Below are positions 26,011 to 34,295 of a stretch of DNA of 64,000 bases, one piece after another. Source of the stretch: Chryseobacterium sp. HSC-36S06 (GTDB taxonomy: Bacteria; Bacteroidota; Bacteroidia; Flavobacteriales; Weeksellaceae). The notes under the pieces were generated by a model, which worked only from the letters and a program-made list of their open reading frames with translations, ran no database searches and was not told the DNA's origin. Every line of letters starts with the position of its first letter. Positions within the stretch are counted from its first letter, which is position 1. The stretch spans positions 1 to 64,000 of the forward strand of contig NZ_JALJZX010000003.1 in assembly GCF_024171485.1 (NCBI RefSeq), in the 5' to 3' direction. The position numbers and the translations under genes were made by a program.

Positions 26011-26062
26011 AAAACGGTCGTAAAAAAAATAAGAATTAGCGTAAACGGAAAAGAGAATGCCG

Positions 26063-27085
26063 CTATTGGATTCGGTTTAAAGATTGCCGCGTCGCTACAG
26101 ACTTATTATAGATTTGCTGGCGGATTTTCTGCATCCGTCCTACCGGCAGCAGCGCTTCCGGGTTCTCGAAAGGATTGAAGGAAAGGTTCTCATAATCTAT
26201 GCTTCCGTATTGGGAAATATCCTGTTTCGGCAAGATAATTTTACCGACGGTGATAAATTCCGAGTGTTTTTCTTTCCACTGTTTCAGCAGGTTATTCACG
26301 GGCGTTTTCTTTTCGTCTGTTGCCAGCTGAACCTGGAAATCCAGCGTAAGATCATTTTTCAGAAACCACCCTTTCAATGCATCTGTCTGATCAATATCTG
26401 CATCAGGTTTAAATTTTACATTACCCGAAGGTTGCAGGCGGATCTTGACAATGCGGTCTTCCAGCCGGAAACATCCTACAGAATGATAAGTATAGCCATT
26501 GATCAAGTGTTTTTCAATATCCAGCACCTTAACCGTGTTATTCAGAATCGACAGTATTTCTCTGTCGAAGAAGAGACTCAGCGCGGATTTCAGCAATCCG
26601 GGAATCTTCAGTAATGAAAGTGAAAAAGGAGTTCCTCTAGATATGAAAAACTGATTGGCTTTAATATGAAGTTTTAAAAATTTGGAAACCGAATTGGTGA
26701 TGAATACCGGCAGATTCACCAAAGGAAACTTTGCACTTACCGGAATGTTTTTATTGTAAATTTTTATTGCGCAGCCGTAGAGCGGATATTCGCCTCCGCC
26801 TTTTGTGACAAAGAAATTAGGATGCGAATACCGGATGATGACCCCCAAATTATCGCCCTTCAAAATTTTTGAAAAATCTGCAGCCTTATTATTAACAGGA
26901 ATGAAATTTCCGCGGACAAATCCAAAAGCTTTGGCGTGTGCATTACGGGTTGAAATCCGTTTTTTATTGAGTTTATGGGAAACCGAGACGGCTTTTTCGA
27001 TGAGCGCTACATCCTCATTCAGGAGCTCTTCTTCTTCGGCGGTGAGGTGATCATATTTGGGCGAATAGGTAAGCAACTTCTTCAT
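26063..27085 (-). CDS. catalase-like heme-binding protein
   Basis: A 340-residue protein distantly related to catalases of the short srpA/y4iL-like class. STRNAHAKAFGFVRGNF supplies a distal His (His50), and the C-terminal NPFENPEALLPVGRMQKIRQ leads to Arg322-x3-Tyr326, the proximal heme-ligand pattern R-x3-Y. Peroxidase, catalase-like or other heme chemistry is possible; activity is not shown. It sits 43 nt after heme oxygenase and probably belongs to the phytochrome transcript, which is unusual for a catalase homologue. Confidence 0.75.
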   Translation of the reverse strand: MKKLLTYSPKYDHLTAEEEELLNEDVALIEKAVSVSHKLNKKRISTRNAHAKAFGFVRGNFIPVNNKAADFSKILKGDNLGVIIRYSHPNFFVTKGGGEYPLYGCAIKIYNKNIPVSAKFPLVNLPVFITNSVSKFLKLHIKANQFFISRGTPFSLSLLKIPGLLKSALSLFFDREILSILNNTVKVLDIEKHLINGYTYHSVGCFRLEDRIVKIRLQPSGNVKFKPDADIDQTDALKGWFLKNDLTLDFQVQLATDEKKTPVNNLLKQWKEKHSEFITVGKIILPKQDISQYGSIDYENLSFNPFENPEALLPVGRMQKIRQQIYNKSVATRQSLNRIQ

Positions 27086-27128
27086 ACGGTTCTTTATTCA
27101 GGGAATCATCAAATATGAAACCAAGAAT

Positions 27129-27683
27129 TTACAGCGAAAGATCCAAAAGAAACTGATACGCTTTTTGCGCGCCGGAAATACAGTCGTCCTCGAATTCCTG
27201 AGTAATCTGCCTGTCCATTACCTCTTTAAAGTTTTTCCAGTACGACCCTGTTTTATCACCATAACACCTGAAGTAATTAAAAGGAACTTCATAAAAATCA
27301 GGATTCTTCGAAAGCTGTTTGGCAATCATATTTCCGCCTAAAGTGGAACCTTCCATTATATAAAGAATCCCAAACGCTTCGGCTTCATTTTTAACCTCCG
27401 GAAGAATTGGAACCGCTGATTTTTCGAGATTCAAAAATTCCAGATCCTTTTCAATTAAAGACAACTTCCTTCTGTTTTCCAGATTGAGTTCTTCTGCATT
27501 CGGCTCAGAGATTGAAGCAAATACAGCATCTTCAAAATTCTTCAGAAAAAGATAGTTGTAAAGAATAAGATTCCTGTAGTCGTTGAGTGAAAAAGTGCCG
27601 TCGAAAATCCTTTTGGAATTGAATTTTGCTTCGACACGGTCGTGCAGAATTTTGGTGTCTGCTTTTAAAATTTCAGAAATCAT
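27129..27683 (-). CDS. bphO: biliverdin-producing heme oxygenase
   Basis: A 184-residue heme oxygenase that would open heme to biliverdin, the chromophore of bacteriophytochromes. The proximal heme ligand is probably His14 in TKILHDRVE, and the distal helix glycines are in YIMEGSTLGGNMI. It begins 8 nt after the bacteriophytochrome gene, the classic bphP-bphO pairing, so it supplies that receptor's chromophore. The reductant and regioselectivity are not visible. Confidence 0.88.
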   Translation of the reverse strand: MISEILKADTKILHDRVEAKFNSKRIFDGTFSLNDYRNLILYNYLFLKNFEDAVFASISEPNAEELNLENRRKLSLIEKDLEFLNLEKSAVPILPEVKNEAEAFGILYIMEGSTLGGNMIAKQLSKNPDFYEVPFNYFRCYGDKTGSYWKNFKEVMDRQITQEFEDDCISGAQKAYQFLLDLSL

Positions 27684-27691
27684 TCCTGGTT

Positions 27692-29881
27692 TTATGGTCT
27701 TTTAAAGGTCAGAATAAAGGTCGTTCCTTCATTTTCTTTGCTTTCGTACGTGATATTTCCTTCCAAACGGTTCATGATGCGGTAGACGATGGAAAGACCT
27801 ACCCCGTTTCCCTGGAACGATTTGGCATTCTCCATCCGGTTGAAGATCTTGAACATCTTTTCCTGTTCAGATTCCGGAATCCCGATGCCATTATCTTTGA
27901 TTTTATAGATTACATGGTTTCCATCGACTTTACCATCGATCTCAATCTTCGGACTTTCATGTTTTGATGAATATTTTACGGCATTACCGATGATGTTCAG
28001 AAACACCTGTGTAAGCATGGTTTCGTCTCCCATCACATTTGGCAGGTCGCCCACGATAATTTCGGCATTTTCGTTAAGGGTGAGCTTCAAATCGCAAGAG
28101 ACTTTATTGATAATAGCGACGGTAGACAGCTCCTGAACAGTGATGTCGGAAGATTTAGCACGGCTTAGGCTCAGTACGCCACGCATCATGTTTTCCATAC
28201 CAAGGATTTCCTTTAAAATACTTGATACCCTTTTCCTCACGTCCGGATGATCGTGATGGGATTTTTCCAGAAGCTGGGCATTGAGTTTCATGACCGTCAA
28301 AGGAGTTCCCAGATCATGCGAAATGGAATAGGAAAAACTGTCGAGTTCTTCATTCAGGTTTTTCAGCTCCTCGTTGAGTTCCTGTACTCTTCGGAACTGG
28401 CTGTAAGTGGTCTCCAGAATGGTTGCCACCACTTTCTTCGCTGCAAAGATGTCTTTGTTTTTCCAGGGTTGCGCTTTTCCTTTAATTTCTTCAATATAGG
28501 TTTCAAAGGATTTTCTCGGAGAAATCATCATCTGTTCCTTTTCGTTAACAATCCGGGTTTCAGTTTTCTTAGCGGGATTTCCTGCCCAAAGTACCTGCCC
28601 GTCAATTTGTTTTCGGAACCAGATCAGGAGTTCATTCCGTTTATCATCTGTAAAACCGAACATTACGCCGGCGGCATTATCGATATTTCCTAAGTTTCCC
28701 TGCTGTGAATTGCTGAAATCATTGGTTGCATAAAAATTCTTCAGAGGATTTTCTCTCGCGTACTGCACGATTTTTAGAATATTCTTATCCGAAGGAACTT
28801 CGCCTGAAGTCCTTATATTATGTCCTACGATAATTGCCAAACCATCTGCGGCAGGATACTCCTGCATTTCTGATACATTTCCGAACAACGAATCCTCCAG
28901 ATTATCATAAGCCAAGAGTTTGCTCTTCAGCGCGCCAATCTTCCGTTCGAGTTCAATACTGTCGGCAAGCATCTGTCTTGATTTGTAGGAAGTGTATGCG
29001 TTTGCAGCGATCACCGTAAAAACTTCTGCACGGATTCGGTTGACCAGATCGATATGTTTCGGTTCGATATTCTGGCAGGTCACCATTCCCCAAAGTTTAT
29101 TATCAATAACGATGGAAGTGCTGAAACTGGAAGCAACTCCCGTATTTTTAAGATACTGACCGTGTACAGGCGACATTCCTCTTACCGAAGAATACGTTAA
29201 ATCCACCGCCTCAGCTGTACTGCTGATTATAGGAACAGGTTCTGAATATACATTGCTGAAGATCCTTTTGCGCTTTTTCAGATAAAGTTCTCTTGCCTGT
29301 CTGGGGATATCGCTTTCCGGATAATGCAGATGCATGAAACTCTCGACTTTGTTTTTTACCTTTTCGGCAATTACCTTTCCGCTGCCGTCTTCCAGAAAAC
29401 GGTAAAGCATTACGCGGTCATAGTCTATCGCATCGGATACTGAAGAAAGCAGTTCGTTCCAGATGTCCCTCGAATCGCTTGCATTATGAATACTTTCATA
29501 TTTTTTGGAGACAAAACTTCTCTGGTGAAAATGTTCGGTCACTTCTTCAAGTTCCAGAAAAACGTTTGCACCGTACCTGTAGATTGTGAAATGATAGAAT
29601 TTACCGTGGATTTCGATTCTGTCAAGAAAAACATCGGTGTCTTTTATGGTATCAAGATCCAGATTATTGAAAACTACCGACGCCAGCAAAGGTTGAAAAA
29701 CCTCAGGCTCCTGGCCAAAGCTTTTACCAAAAAAGCTTTTATCCATAGGGAAAATCTCGAAAATATTCTGTGAGAAAAATTTAATCGTCTTCGATTCAGC
29801 ATCCAGACCGATAAGGTATCCGAAATCCTGGATATGACCCGAAACATGTATTTTTTCCTCGTGGCAATCCACAAAATTCAT
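27692..29881 (-). CDS. bphP: bacteriophytochrome sensor histidine kinase
   Basis: A 729-residue red/far-red photoreceptor kinase. The biliverdin-attaching Cys6 lies in DCHEEKIHVSGHIQDFG at the N-terminus; a PAS domain (about 15-115), GAF (about 130-305) with YPESDIPRQAREL, and PHY (about 315-485) follow. The transmitter has phospho-acceptor His522 (SISHDLGTPL) and an ATPase with DNGIGIP and GNGVGLSIV. It is soluble and heads a transcript with heme oxygenase. No response regulator is encoded nearby, so its partner is elsewhere. A TATATTTG box at 29907-29914 lies 25 nt before the start. Confidence 0.95.
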   Translation of the reverse strand: MNFVDCHEEKIHVSGHIQDFGYLIGLDAESKTIKFFSQNIFEIFPMDKSFFGKSFGQEPEVFQPLLASVVFNNLDLDTIKDTDVFLDRIEIHGKFYHFTIYRYGANVFLELEEVTEHFHQRSFVSKKYESIHNASDSRDIWNELLSSVSDAIDYDRVMLYRFLEDGSGKVIAEKVKNKVESFMHLHYPESDIPRQARELYLKKRKRIFSNVYSEPVPIISSTAEAVDLTYSSVRGMSPVHGQYLKNTGVASSFSTSIVIDNKLWGMVTCQNIEPKHIDLVNRIRAEVFTVIAANAYTSYKSRQMLADSIELERKIGALKSKLLAYDNLEDSLFGNVSEMQEYPAADGLAIIVGHNIRTSGEVPSDKNILKIVQYARENPLKNFYATNDFSNSQQGNLGNIDNAAGVMFGFTDDKRNELLIWFRKQIDGQVLWAGNPAKKTETRIVNEKEQMMISPRKSFETYIEEIKGKAQPWKNKDIFAAKKVVATILETTYSQFRRVQELNEELKNLNEELDSFSYSISHDLGTPLTVMKLNAQLLEKSHHDHPDVRKRVSSILKEILGMENMMRGVLSLSRAKSSDITVQELSTVAIINKVSCDLKLTLNENAEIIVGDLPNVMGDETMLTQVFLNIIGNAVKYSSKHESPKIEIDGKVDGNHVIYKIKDNGIGIPESEQEKMFKIFNRMENAKSFQGNGVGLSIVYRIMNRLEGNITYESKENEGTTFILTFKRP

Positions 29882-29936
29882 AGGCGAAAATAATAAATAT
29901 AATCTACAAATATACTCATTAACTTAACATAATAAT

Positions 29937-30953
29937 CTACTTTTCCTCTTCAAAATAGAGGCGGTAATATTTACCTTTTTCATCCTGGCCGGTTTCGATC
30001 ATCTTTCGGTCCCCATGCACATAGATGTGAAAATTCTTATCGAGCTTGATTACACTTTTGAAACCGCGGCTCTGTTTTTTCACCGCTGCTTCACTGATGG
30101 CGAAGTCTTCGGCGATTGACACCTGCATATCCTGCTCATAATCAGATTTAAAATTACTGAAACTTTCAATAACCTGTTCATCCTCAAGAACTTCTTTGGT
30201 GAATTCTTCGTAGTCGAAGGTTTCTTTTTCCTTAAAAAAGTTGATGGATTTATTCAGAAAATCCGCCTGATCTGCTTTGCTGACCTCAAATTCCTGAGGA
30301 AGCTGTTTGGTAATAAACTCCTTATAAACCGTAAGGGTTTCCTGAGTCTGGAAATATTCATCATCGCGCTGTTTCACTTTCAGAAAATCCTCGAACCAGT
30401 AATACATGTCGCCATTCTTATTGTTATCCACCACGGACACGGCATATCCGGTCTCTTTGCTGCTGTTATAAATCAGCGCACCTTTGTCGAGTTTTGCAAG
30501 TCCTATGCCATAATCTTTTTCGATTTCAAACGCTTCATTCTGAGGGAAGATCTTAAGGAAAGGATTTTTGCTTTCAGTTTTAAAGATGCCGATATAATCG
30601 ATCTTATTTCCGTCCGCATTTTCTTCGCCTTCAAAATAAACGATAAAAAGTTCGCCACTCTGTACACGCGGATTTTCAGCGACATCATAAAGATGCTGCG
30701 CGATATTTTCCGCTTCGTACACGAATTTGGCCTTGTCTTCGAAAATTTCTGAGACCGAACTGTACACCGGATTATTGACCAAATATGTATCGCTGTAAAA
30801 ACGGAACTGTTCTTCAGATTTAAAGGCTTTAAGGAAGAAATCCTCCAGCAGTTCCTTCATCTCCTCATCGAGCTGAAGCTCTTCCTGAGAAAGGATTAGG
30901 GATTCCTGATTGATTCTGTTTCCTACTTTATGGACGATGAGTTTTGAGAGCAT
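29937..30953 (-). CDS. nucleoid-associated protein, NdpA/YejK family
   Basis: A 338-residue protein matching the 37-kDa nucleoid-associated (NdpA) family: LIVHKVGNRINQESLILS at the N-terminus, a central FFLKAFKSEEQFRFY region, ELFIVYFEGE followed by IGIFKTESKNPFLKI, and an ends-with-YYRLYFEEEK C-terminus. It is acidic overall. The function is poorly known; members copurify with nucleoids. It is monocistronic with one of the best promoters in the window. Confidence 0.88.
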   Translation of the reverse strand: MLSKLIVHKVGNRINQESLILSQEELQLDEEMKELLEDFFLKAFKSEEQFRFYSDTYLVNNPVYSSVSEIFEDKAKFVYEAENIAQHLYDVAENPRVQSGELFIVYFEGEENADGNKIDYIGIFKTESKNPFLKIFPQNEAFEIEKDYGIGLAKLDKGALIYNSSKETGYAVSVVDNNKNGDMYYWFEDFLKVKQRDDEYFQTQETLTVYKEFITKQLPQEFEVSKADQADFLNKSINFFKEKETFDYEEFTKEVLEDEQVIESFSNFKSDYEQDMQVSIAEDFAISEAAVKKQSRGFKSVIKLDKNFHIYVHGDRKMIETGQDEKGKYYRLYFEEEK

Positions 30954-30975
30954 TTTTAAGTTTTAAATGAGATTG

Positions 30976-31005
30976 CAAAGATAATTTTAAAGACTGCGGC
31001 TGCAA
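30976..31005 (-). promoter_or_regulatory. promoter of the NdpA-like gene
   Basis: Minus-strand TTG at 31003-31005, 19-nt spacer, TATCTTTG at 30976-30983, ending 22 nt before the start codon. Confidence 0.75.
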
Positions 31006-31033
31006 ACTTTTTACGGTTTTGTGTGAGACTTTT

Positions 31034-32026
31034 TTAAACTGCAGCAATCATTTTCCTCACCATTACATTTGACTGACCATAACTCACGATTCGTACGTCC
31101 AAATCTGTATTTCTAAACTTCTGAACTGATTTTTTGATGGCATCCAGAATCCATTCGGTCTTATTTCCGAAAACACCCCCGCCTACGAGTGTAAGCAAAA
31201 GCCTGTTAGAACCACCGTTCTCTAAATTGATTAATGCGGCATAAAAAGTGGCTTCATAAGTGGCTTCTAAAATAATTTTTGCGAAGCTTTCCCACTGCTG
31301 TTCCGGGAATCCGGATACATATCCGATGGGAAGCGCAGAACAGTATACCTGACTGACAATCTGATCCTTATTGGCTGTAGTTACCTCGGCATTCCACTGT
31401 ATTCCCACTTTCAGTTTACCTTTTAGGATTTCTCTTTCATCCTCAACCATTGCGGTAATGTGGGCATTAATTCTTTCCAAACCCTGCGCGGTGGGATAAC
31501 AGTAACCGTTTCTCATGCTCCATAGCCTGAATTTTTCGTTGTTGAAAAAATCTTCAAACAGGGAAAGGCAATTAATCTGGTGGTGTTCCGTCTGGCCAAC
31601 CTGTCCGTTCAGCGGCACAAAATAATTTCTGTACACTGTTCCAGCGCCACAGGCAATGGCGCATGCAGGGCCCTGGGTGGCATCATTTTCGTAAATACCA
31701 ACGCCCTTTTCGGGAGTAACAGTGGGATGAACCATTTCCAAAAGGTTAAACTGAGATGCGGCCTGAAAAACCGCTCCGTTATTTTCAGGAGCACAATGTA
31801 ATCTGCCGACATTTCCAACTGTTTCCGACAGGGAAATTTTTCTTTTAAAATCCCGGAGATTGATTTTACGCTGTAAATCCCTGAGAGAAGGAAGCTCCAG
31901 TGTGCCAAAGCGGTAAGATTTCCCGTTCGCTTTAGAGATCAGCTTCTCCCCTTCAATTTCAATATGCGTCCGTACATTTTCAGGAGAAATCTCCTCAAAG
32001 CCCATCAGTTTTTCAAACCAGGTCAT
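31034..32026 (-). CDS. protein of unknown function with macrodomain-like features
   Basis: A 330-residue soluble protein I cannot place in a named family. Its middle (about 75-150) reads CAPENNGAVFQAASQFN, then GVGIYENDATQGPACAIACG, and its end LLLTLVGGGVFGNKTEWI. The order of an Asn/Ala-rich loop, a conserved aromatic-Asn-Asp stretch and a GGGVFG loop recalls ADP-ribose-binding macro or PARG-like folds. That is inference from loop shape only. It has many Cys and His residues (EHHQINC) but no secretion signal. It is monocistronic between ndpA and dnaK. Confidence 0.6.
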   Translation of the reverse strand: MTWFEKLMGFEEISPENVRTHIEIEGEKLISKANGKSYRFGTLELPSLRDLQRKINLRDFKRKISLSETVGNVGRLHCAPENNGAVFQAASQFNLLEMVHPTVTPEKGVGIYENDATQGPACAIACGAGTVYRNYFVPLNGQVGQTEHHQINCLSLFEDFFNNEKFRLWSMRNGYCYPTAQGLERINAHITAMVEDEREILKGKLKVGIQWNAEVTTANKDQIVSQVYCSALPIGYVSGFPEQQWESFAKIILEATYEATFYAALINLENGGSNRLLLTLVGGGVFGNKTEWILDAIKKSVQKFRNTDLDVRIVSYGQSNVMVRKMIAAV

Positions 32027-32106
32027 TCTTTAAATTTTTATAAAAATAATGAATAATTTTTGACGTTTGCTATTTGAATCAGGTTTATCATCCAATAATG
32101 GAACAT

Positions 32107-32137
32107 AAAATCCCCGAATCTATGACCCGGGGATTAT
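32107..32137 (-). terminator. dnaK terminator
   Basis: AATCCCCG/CGGGGATT stem ending in TTTTAT on the minus strand, about 70 nt after the dnaK stop. A second GC-rich hairpin (GCCGCC/GGCGGC, about 32161-32176) lies between. Confidence 0.75.
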
Positions 32138-32203
32138 TATTATCATCAAAGGATTGCTTCGCCGCCGTTGGCGGCTCGCCATAACGTATTTTGTTATTTG
32201 TGA

Positions 32204-34102
32204 TTATTTCACTTCTTCGAAGTCTGCATCCTGAACATCATCAGCGCCTGCATTAGCTCCAGCGTTACCCTGAGATGGATCTGCACCCGGCTGACCCTGC
32301 TGTCCTGCTGCGTACATTTCTTCTGAAGCGGCCATCCAGGCTGCATCTAAAGCTTCTGTTTTGGTTTTTACGCTTTCGAAGTCTTTGGCCTCGAACGCAG
32401 TTTTCAGTTCTGCATGTGCTGATTCTACGGCTGCTTTTTTATCAGCAGACAGTTTATCACCAAACTCTTTCAGCTGTTTTTCAGTCTGGAAGATCAATCC
32501 GTCCGCTTTATTGAATACTTCAACTTCTTCTTTTTTCTTCGCATCTGCTGCAGAGTTTTCTTCAGCTTCGCGTTTCATTCTTTGGATCTCGTCATCAGAA
32601 AGTCCTGAACTTGCCTGAATTTTAATCGACTGTTCTTTTCCTGTTCCTTTATCTTTTGCAGAAACATGAAGGATTCCGTTCGCATCGATATCAAAAGTTA
32701 CTTCAATCTGCGGAACTCCTCTCGGTGCAGGCGGAATATCAGAAAGATCGAATCTTCCGATTTCTTTGTTATCGTTAAACATCGGTCTTTCTCCCTGTCC
32801 TACTCTGATTGAAACTGCAGGCTGATTATCACTTGCTGTTGAGAAAGTTTCTGATTTTTTGGTTGGAATGGTGGTATTCGCATCAATTAATTTAGTGAAA
32901 ACTGAACCCATTGTTTCGATTCCTAAAGAAAGCGGGGTAACGTCCAATAAAAGAACGTCTTTCACATCTCCTGTTAAAACTCCACCCTGGATTGCAGCTC
33001 CAATCGCTACCACCTCATCCGGATTTACTCCTTTTGAAGGTTTTTTACCGAAGAATTTCTCTACTTCTTCCTGAATGATCGGGATTCTTGTAGAACCTCC
33101 TACCAAAATTACCTCATCGATATCTGAAATGGAAAGACCTGCATCAGAAAGCGCTTTTTTACAAGGCTCCATTGATCTTCTTACCAAATCAGCAGACAAT
33201 TGCTCAAACTTCGCTTTTGTCAAAGTTTTTACCATGTGTTTTGGTCCTGTTGCAGTAGCGGTGATATAAGGAAGATTGATTTCTGTCTGAGAAGCAGAAG
33301 ATAACTCAATTTTAGCTTTTTCAGCAGCTTCTTTCAAACGCTGAAGAGCGATTGCGTCAGATTTTAAATTAACACCTTCTTCCGCTTTGAACTCGTCTGC
33401 CATCCAGTTGATGATCACATCATCAAAATCGTCACCTCCTAAGTGCGTATCTCCGTTGGTAGAAAGTACTTCAAAAACGCCGTCTCCTAAATCAAGGATA
33501 GAAACATCGAACGTTCCACCACCTAAATCATAAACTGCAATTTTCTGGTCTTTGTGTGCTTTATCCATTCCATAAGCCAAAGCTGCTGCAGTAGGCTCAT
33601 TGATAATTCTTTCTACAGTAAGTCCAGCGATTTCACCGGCTTCTTTTGTTGCCTGTCTCTGGGCATCGTTAAAGTAAGCTGGAACGGTAATTACCGCTCT
33701 TGTCACTTCCTGACCCAGGTAATCTTCAGCTGTTTTCTTCATTTTCTGAAGAATCATAGCAGAAATTTCCTGTGGTGTATATTCTCTGTCGTCAATTTTT
33801 ACTTTCGCTGTATCGTTTGGTCCGCTTACCACTTTGTAAGGTACTCTGGATACTTCATTGGCATCATCTTTAAAATGAGTTCCGATAAATCTCTTGATCG
33901 AGTATACTGTTTTTGTAGGATTGGTTACCGCCTGTCTTTTGGCAGGATCACCTACTTTTCTCTCACCGTCTTCAGTGAAAGCAACGATGGAAGGGGTGGT
34001 TCTTTTACCTTCCGCGTTAGGAATTACCACAGCATCTTTACCTTCCATTACGGCAACGCATGAGTTGGTTGTTCCTAAGTCAATTCCAATTATTTTACTC
34101 AT
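32204..34102 (-). CDS. dnaK: chaperone Hsp70
   Basis: DnaK of 632 residues. The phosphate loop [17 protein letters not shown] opens the protein, followed by the ATPase motifs [29 protein letters not shown] and [11 protein letters not shown], the substrate domain starting near [14 protein letters not shown], and a helical lid ending in the acidic [12 protein letters not shown] tail. It folds and protects cytosolic proteins with DnaJ and GrpE, which are not encoded in the window. The frame is open to 34186, but the 28 residues before MSKIIG are not part of DnaK. Monocistronic with a terminator; no CIRCE element is seen. Confidence 0.98.
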   Translation of the reverse strand: MSKIIGIDLGTTNSCVAVMEGKDAVVIPNAEGKRTTPSIVAFTEDGERKVGDPAKRQAVTNPTKTVYSIKRFIGTHFKDDANEVSRVPYKVVSGPNDTAKVKIDDREYTPQEISAMILQKMKKTAEDYLGQEVTRAVITVPAYFNDAQRQATKEAGEIAGLTVERIINEPTAAALAYGMDKAHKDQKIAVYDLGGGTFDVSILDLGDGVFEVLSTNGDTHLGGDDFDDVIINWMADEFKAEEGVNLKSDAIALQRLKEAAEKAKIELSSASQTEINLPYITATATGPKHMVKTLTKAKFEQLSADLVRRSMEPCKKALSDAGLSISDIDEVILVGGSTRIPIIQEEVEKFFGKKPSKGVNPDEVVAIGAAIQGGVLTGDVKDVLLLDVTPLSLGIETMGSVFTKLIDANTTIPTKKSETFSTASDNQPAVSIRVGQGERPMFNDNKEIGRFDLSDIPPAPRGVPQIEVTFDIDANGILHVSAKDKGTGKEQSIKIQASSGLSDDEIQRMKREAEENSAADAKKKEEVEVFNKADGLIFQTEKQLKEFGDKLSADKKAAVESAHAELKTAFEAKDFESVKTKTEALDAAWMAASEEMYAAGQQGQPGADPSQGNAGANAGADDVQDADFEEVK

Positions 34103-34245
34103 AGTATGTATATTTTTGTTTTTTAATTTATTTGAAGTGGTCTTCTCCAATTTTGTACCAAGGAAAAAAGTGTGACAAATTGACATTTATTTGAATTTTA
34201 TACCAATCCCACACATACTCTATGACAGTTAAAATATTAACTCAA

Positions 34246-34279
34246 AACAAAAAAAACACTCCGGTGATGAAGTGTTTTT
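34246..34279 (-). terminator. terminator of the copper-receptor gene
   Basis: AAAACACT/AGTGTTTT stem followed on the minus strand by a run of T. It lies 17 nt after the receptor's stop codon. Confidence 0.8.
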
Positions 34280-34295
34280 ACCTGACAGTTTTGCT

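Noticed and set aside
33554..34063. 169-residue plus-strand frame opposite dnaK
   Set aside because: Shadow of dnaK; Cys/Ser/Phe-rich composition typical of antisense translation.
34103..34186. 28-residue N-terminal extension of DnaK
   Set aside because: DnaK begins at [14 protein letters not shown]; the extension is leader sequence without homology.
34103..34200. CIRCE/HrcA operator before dnaK
   Set aside because: No TTAGCACTC-N9-GAGTGCTAA-like inverted repeat; only a short TGACAAATTGACA direct repeat.
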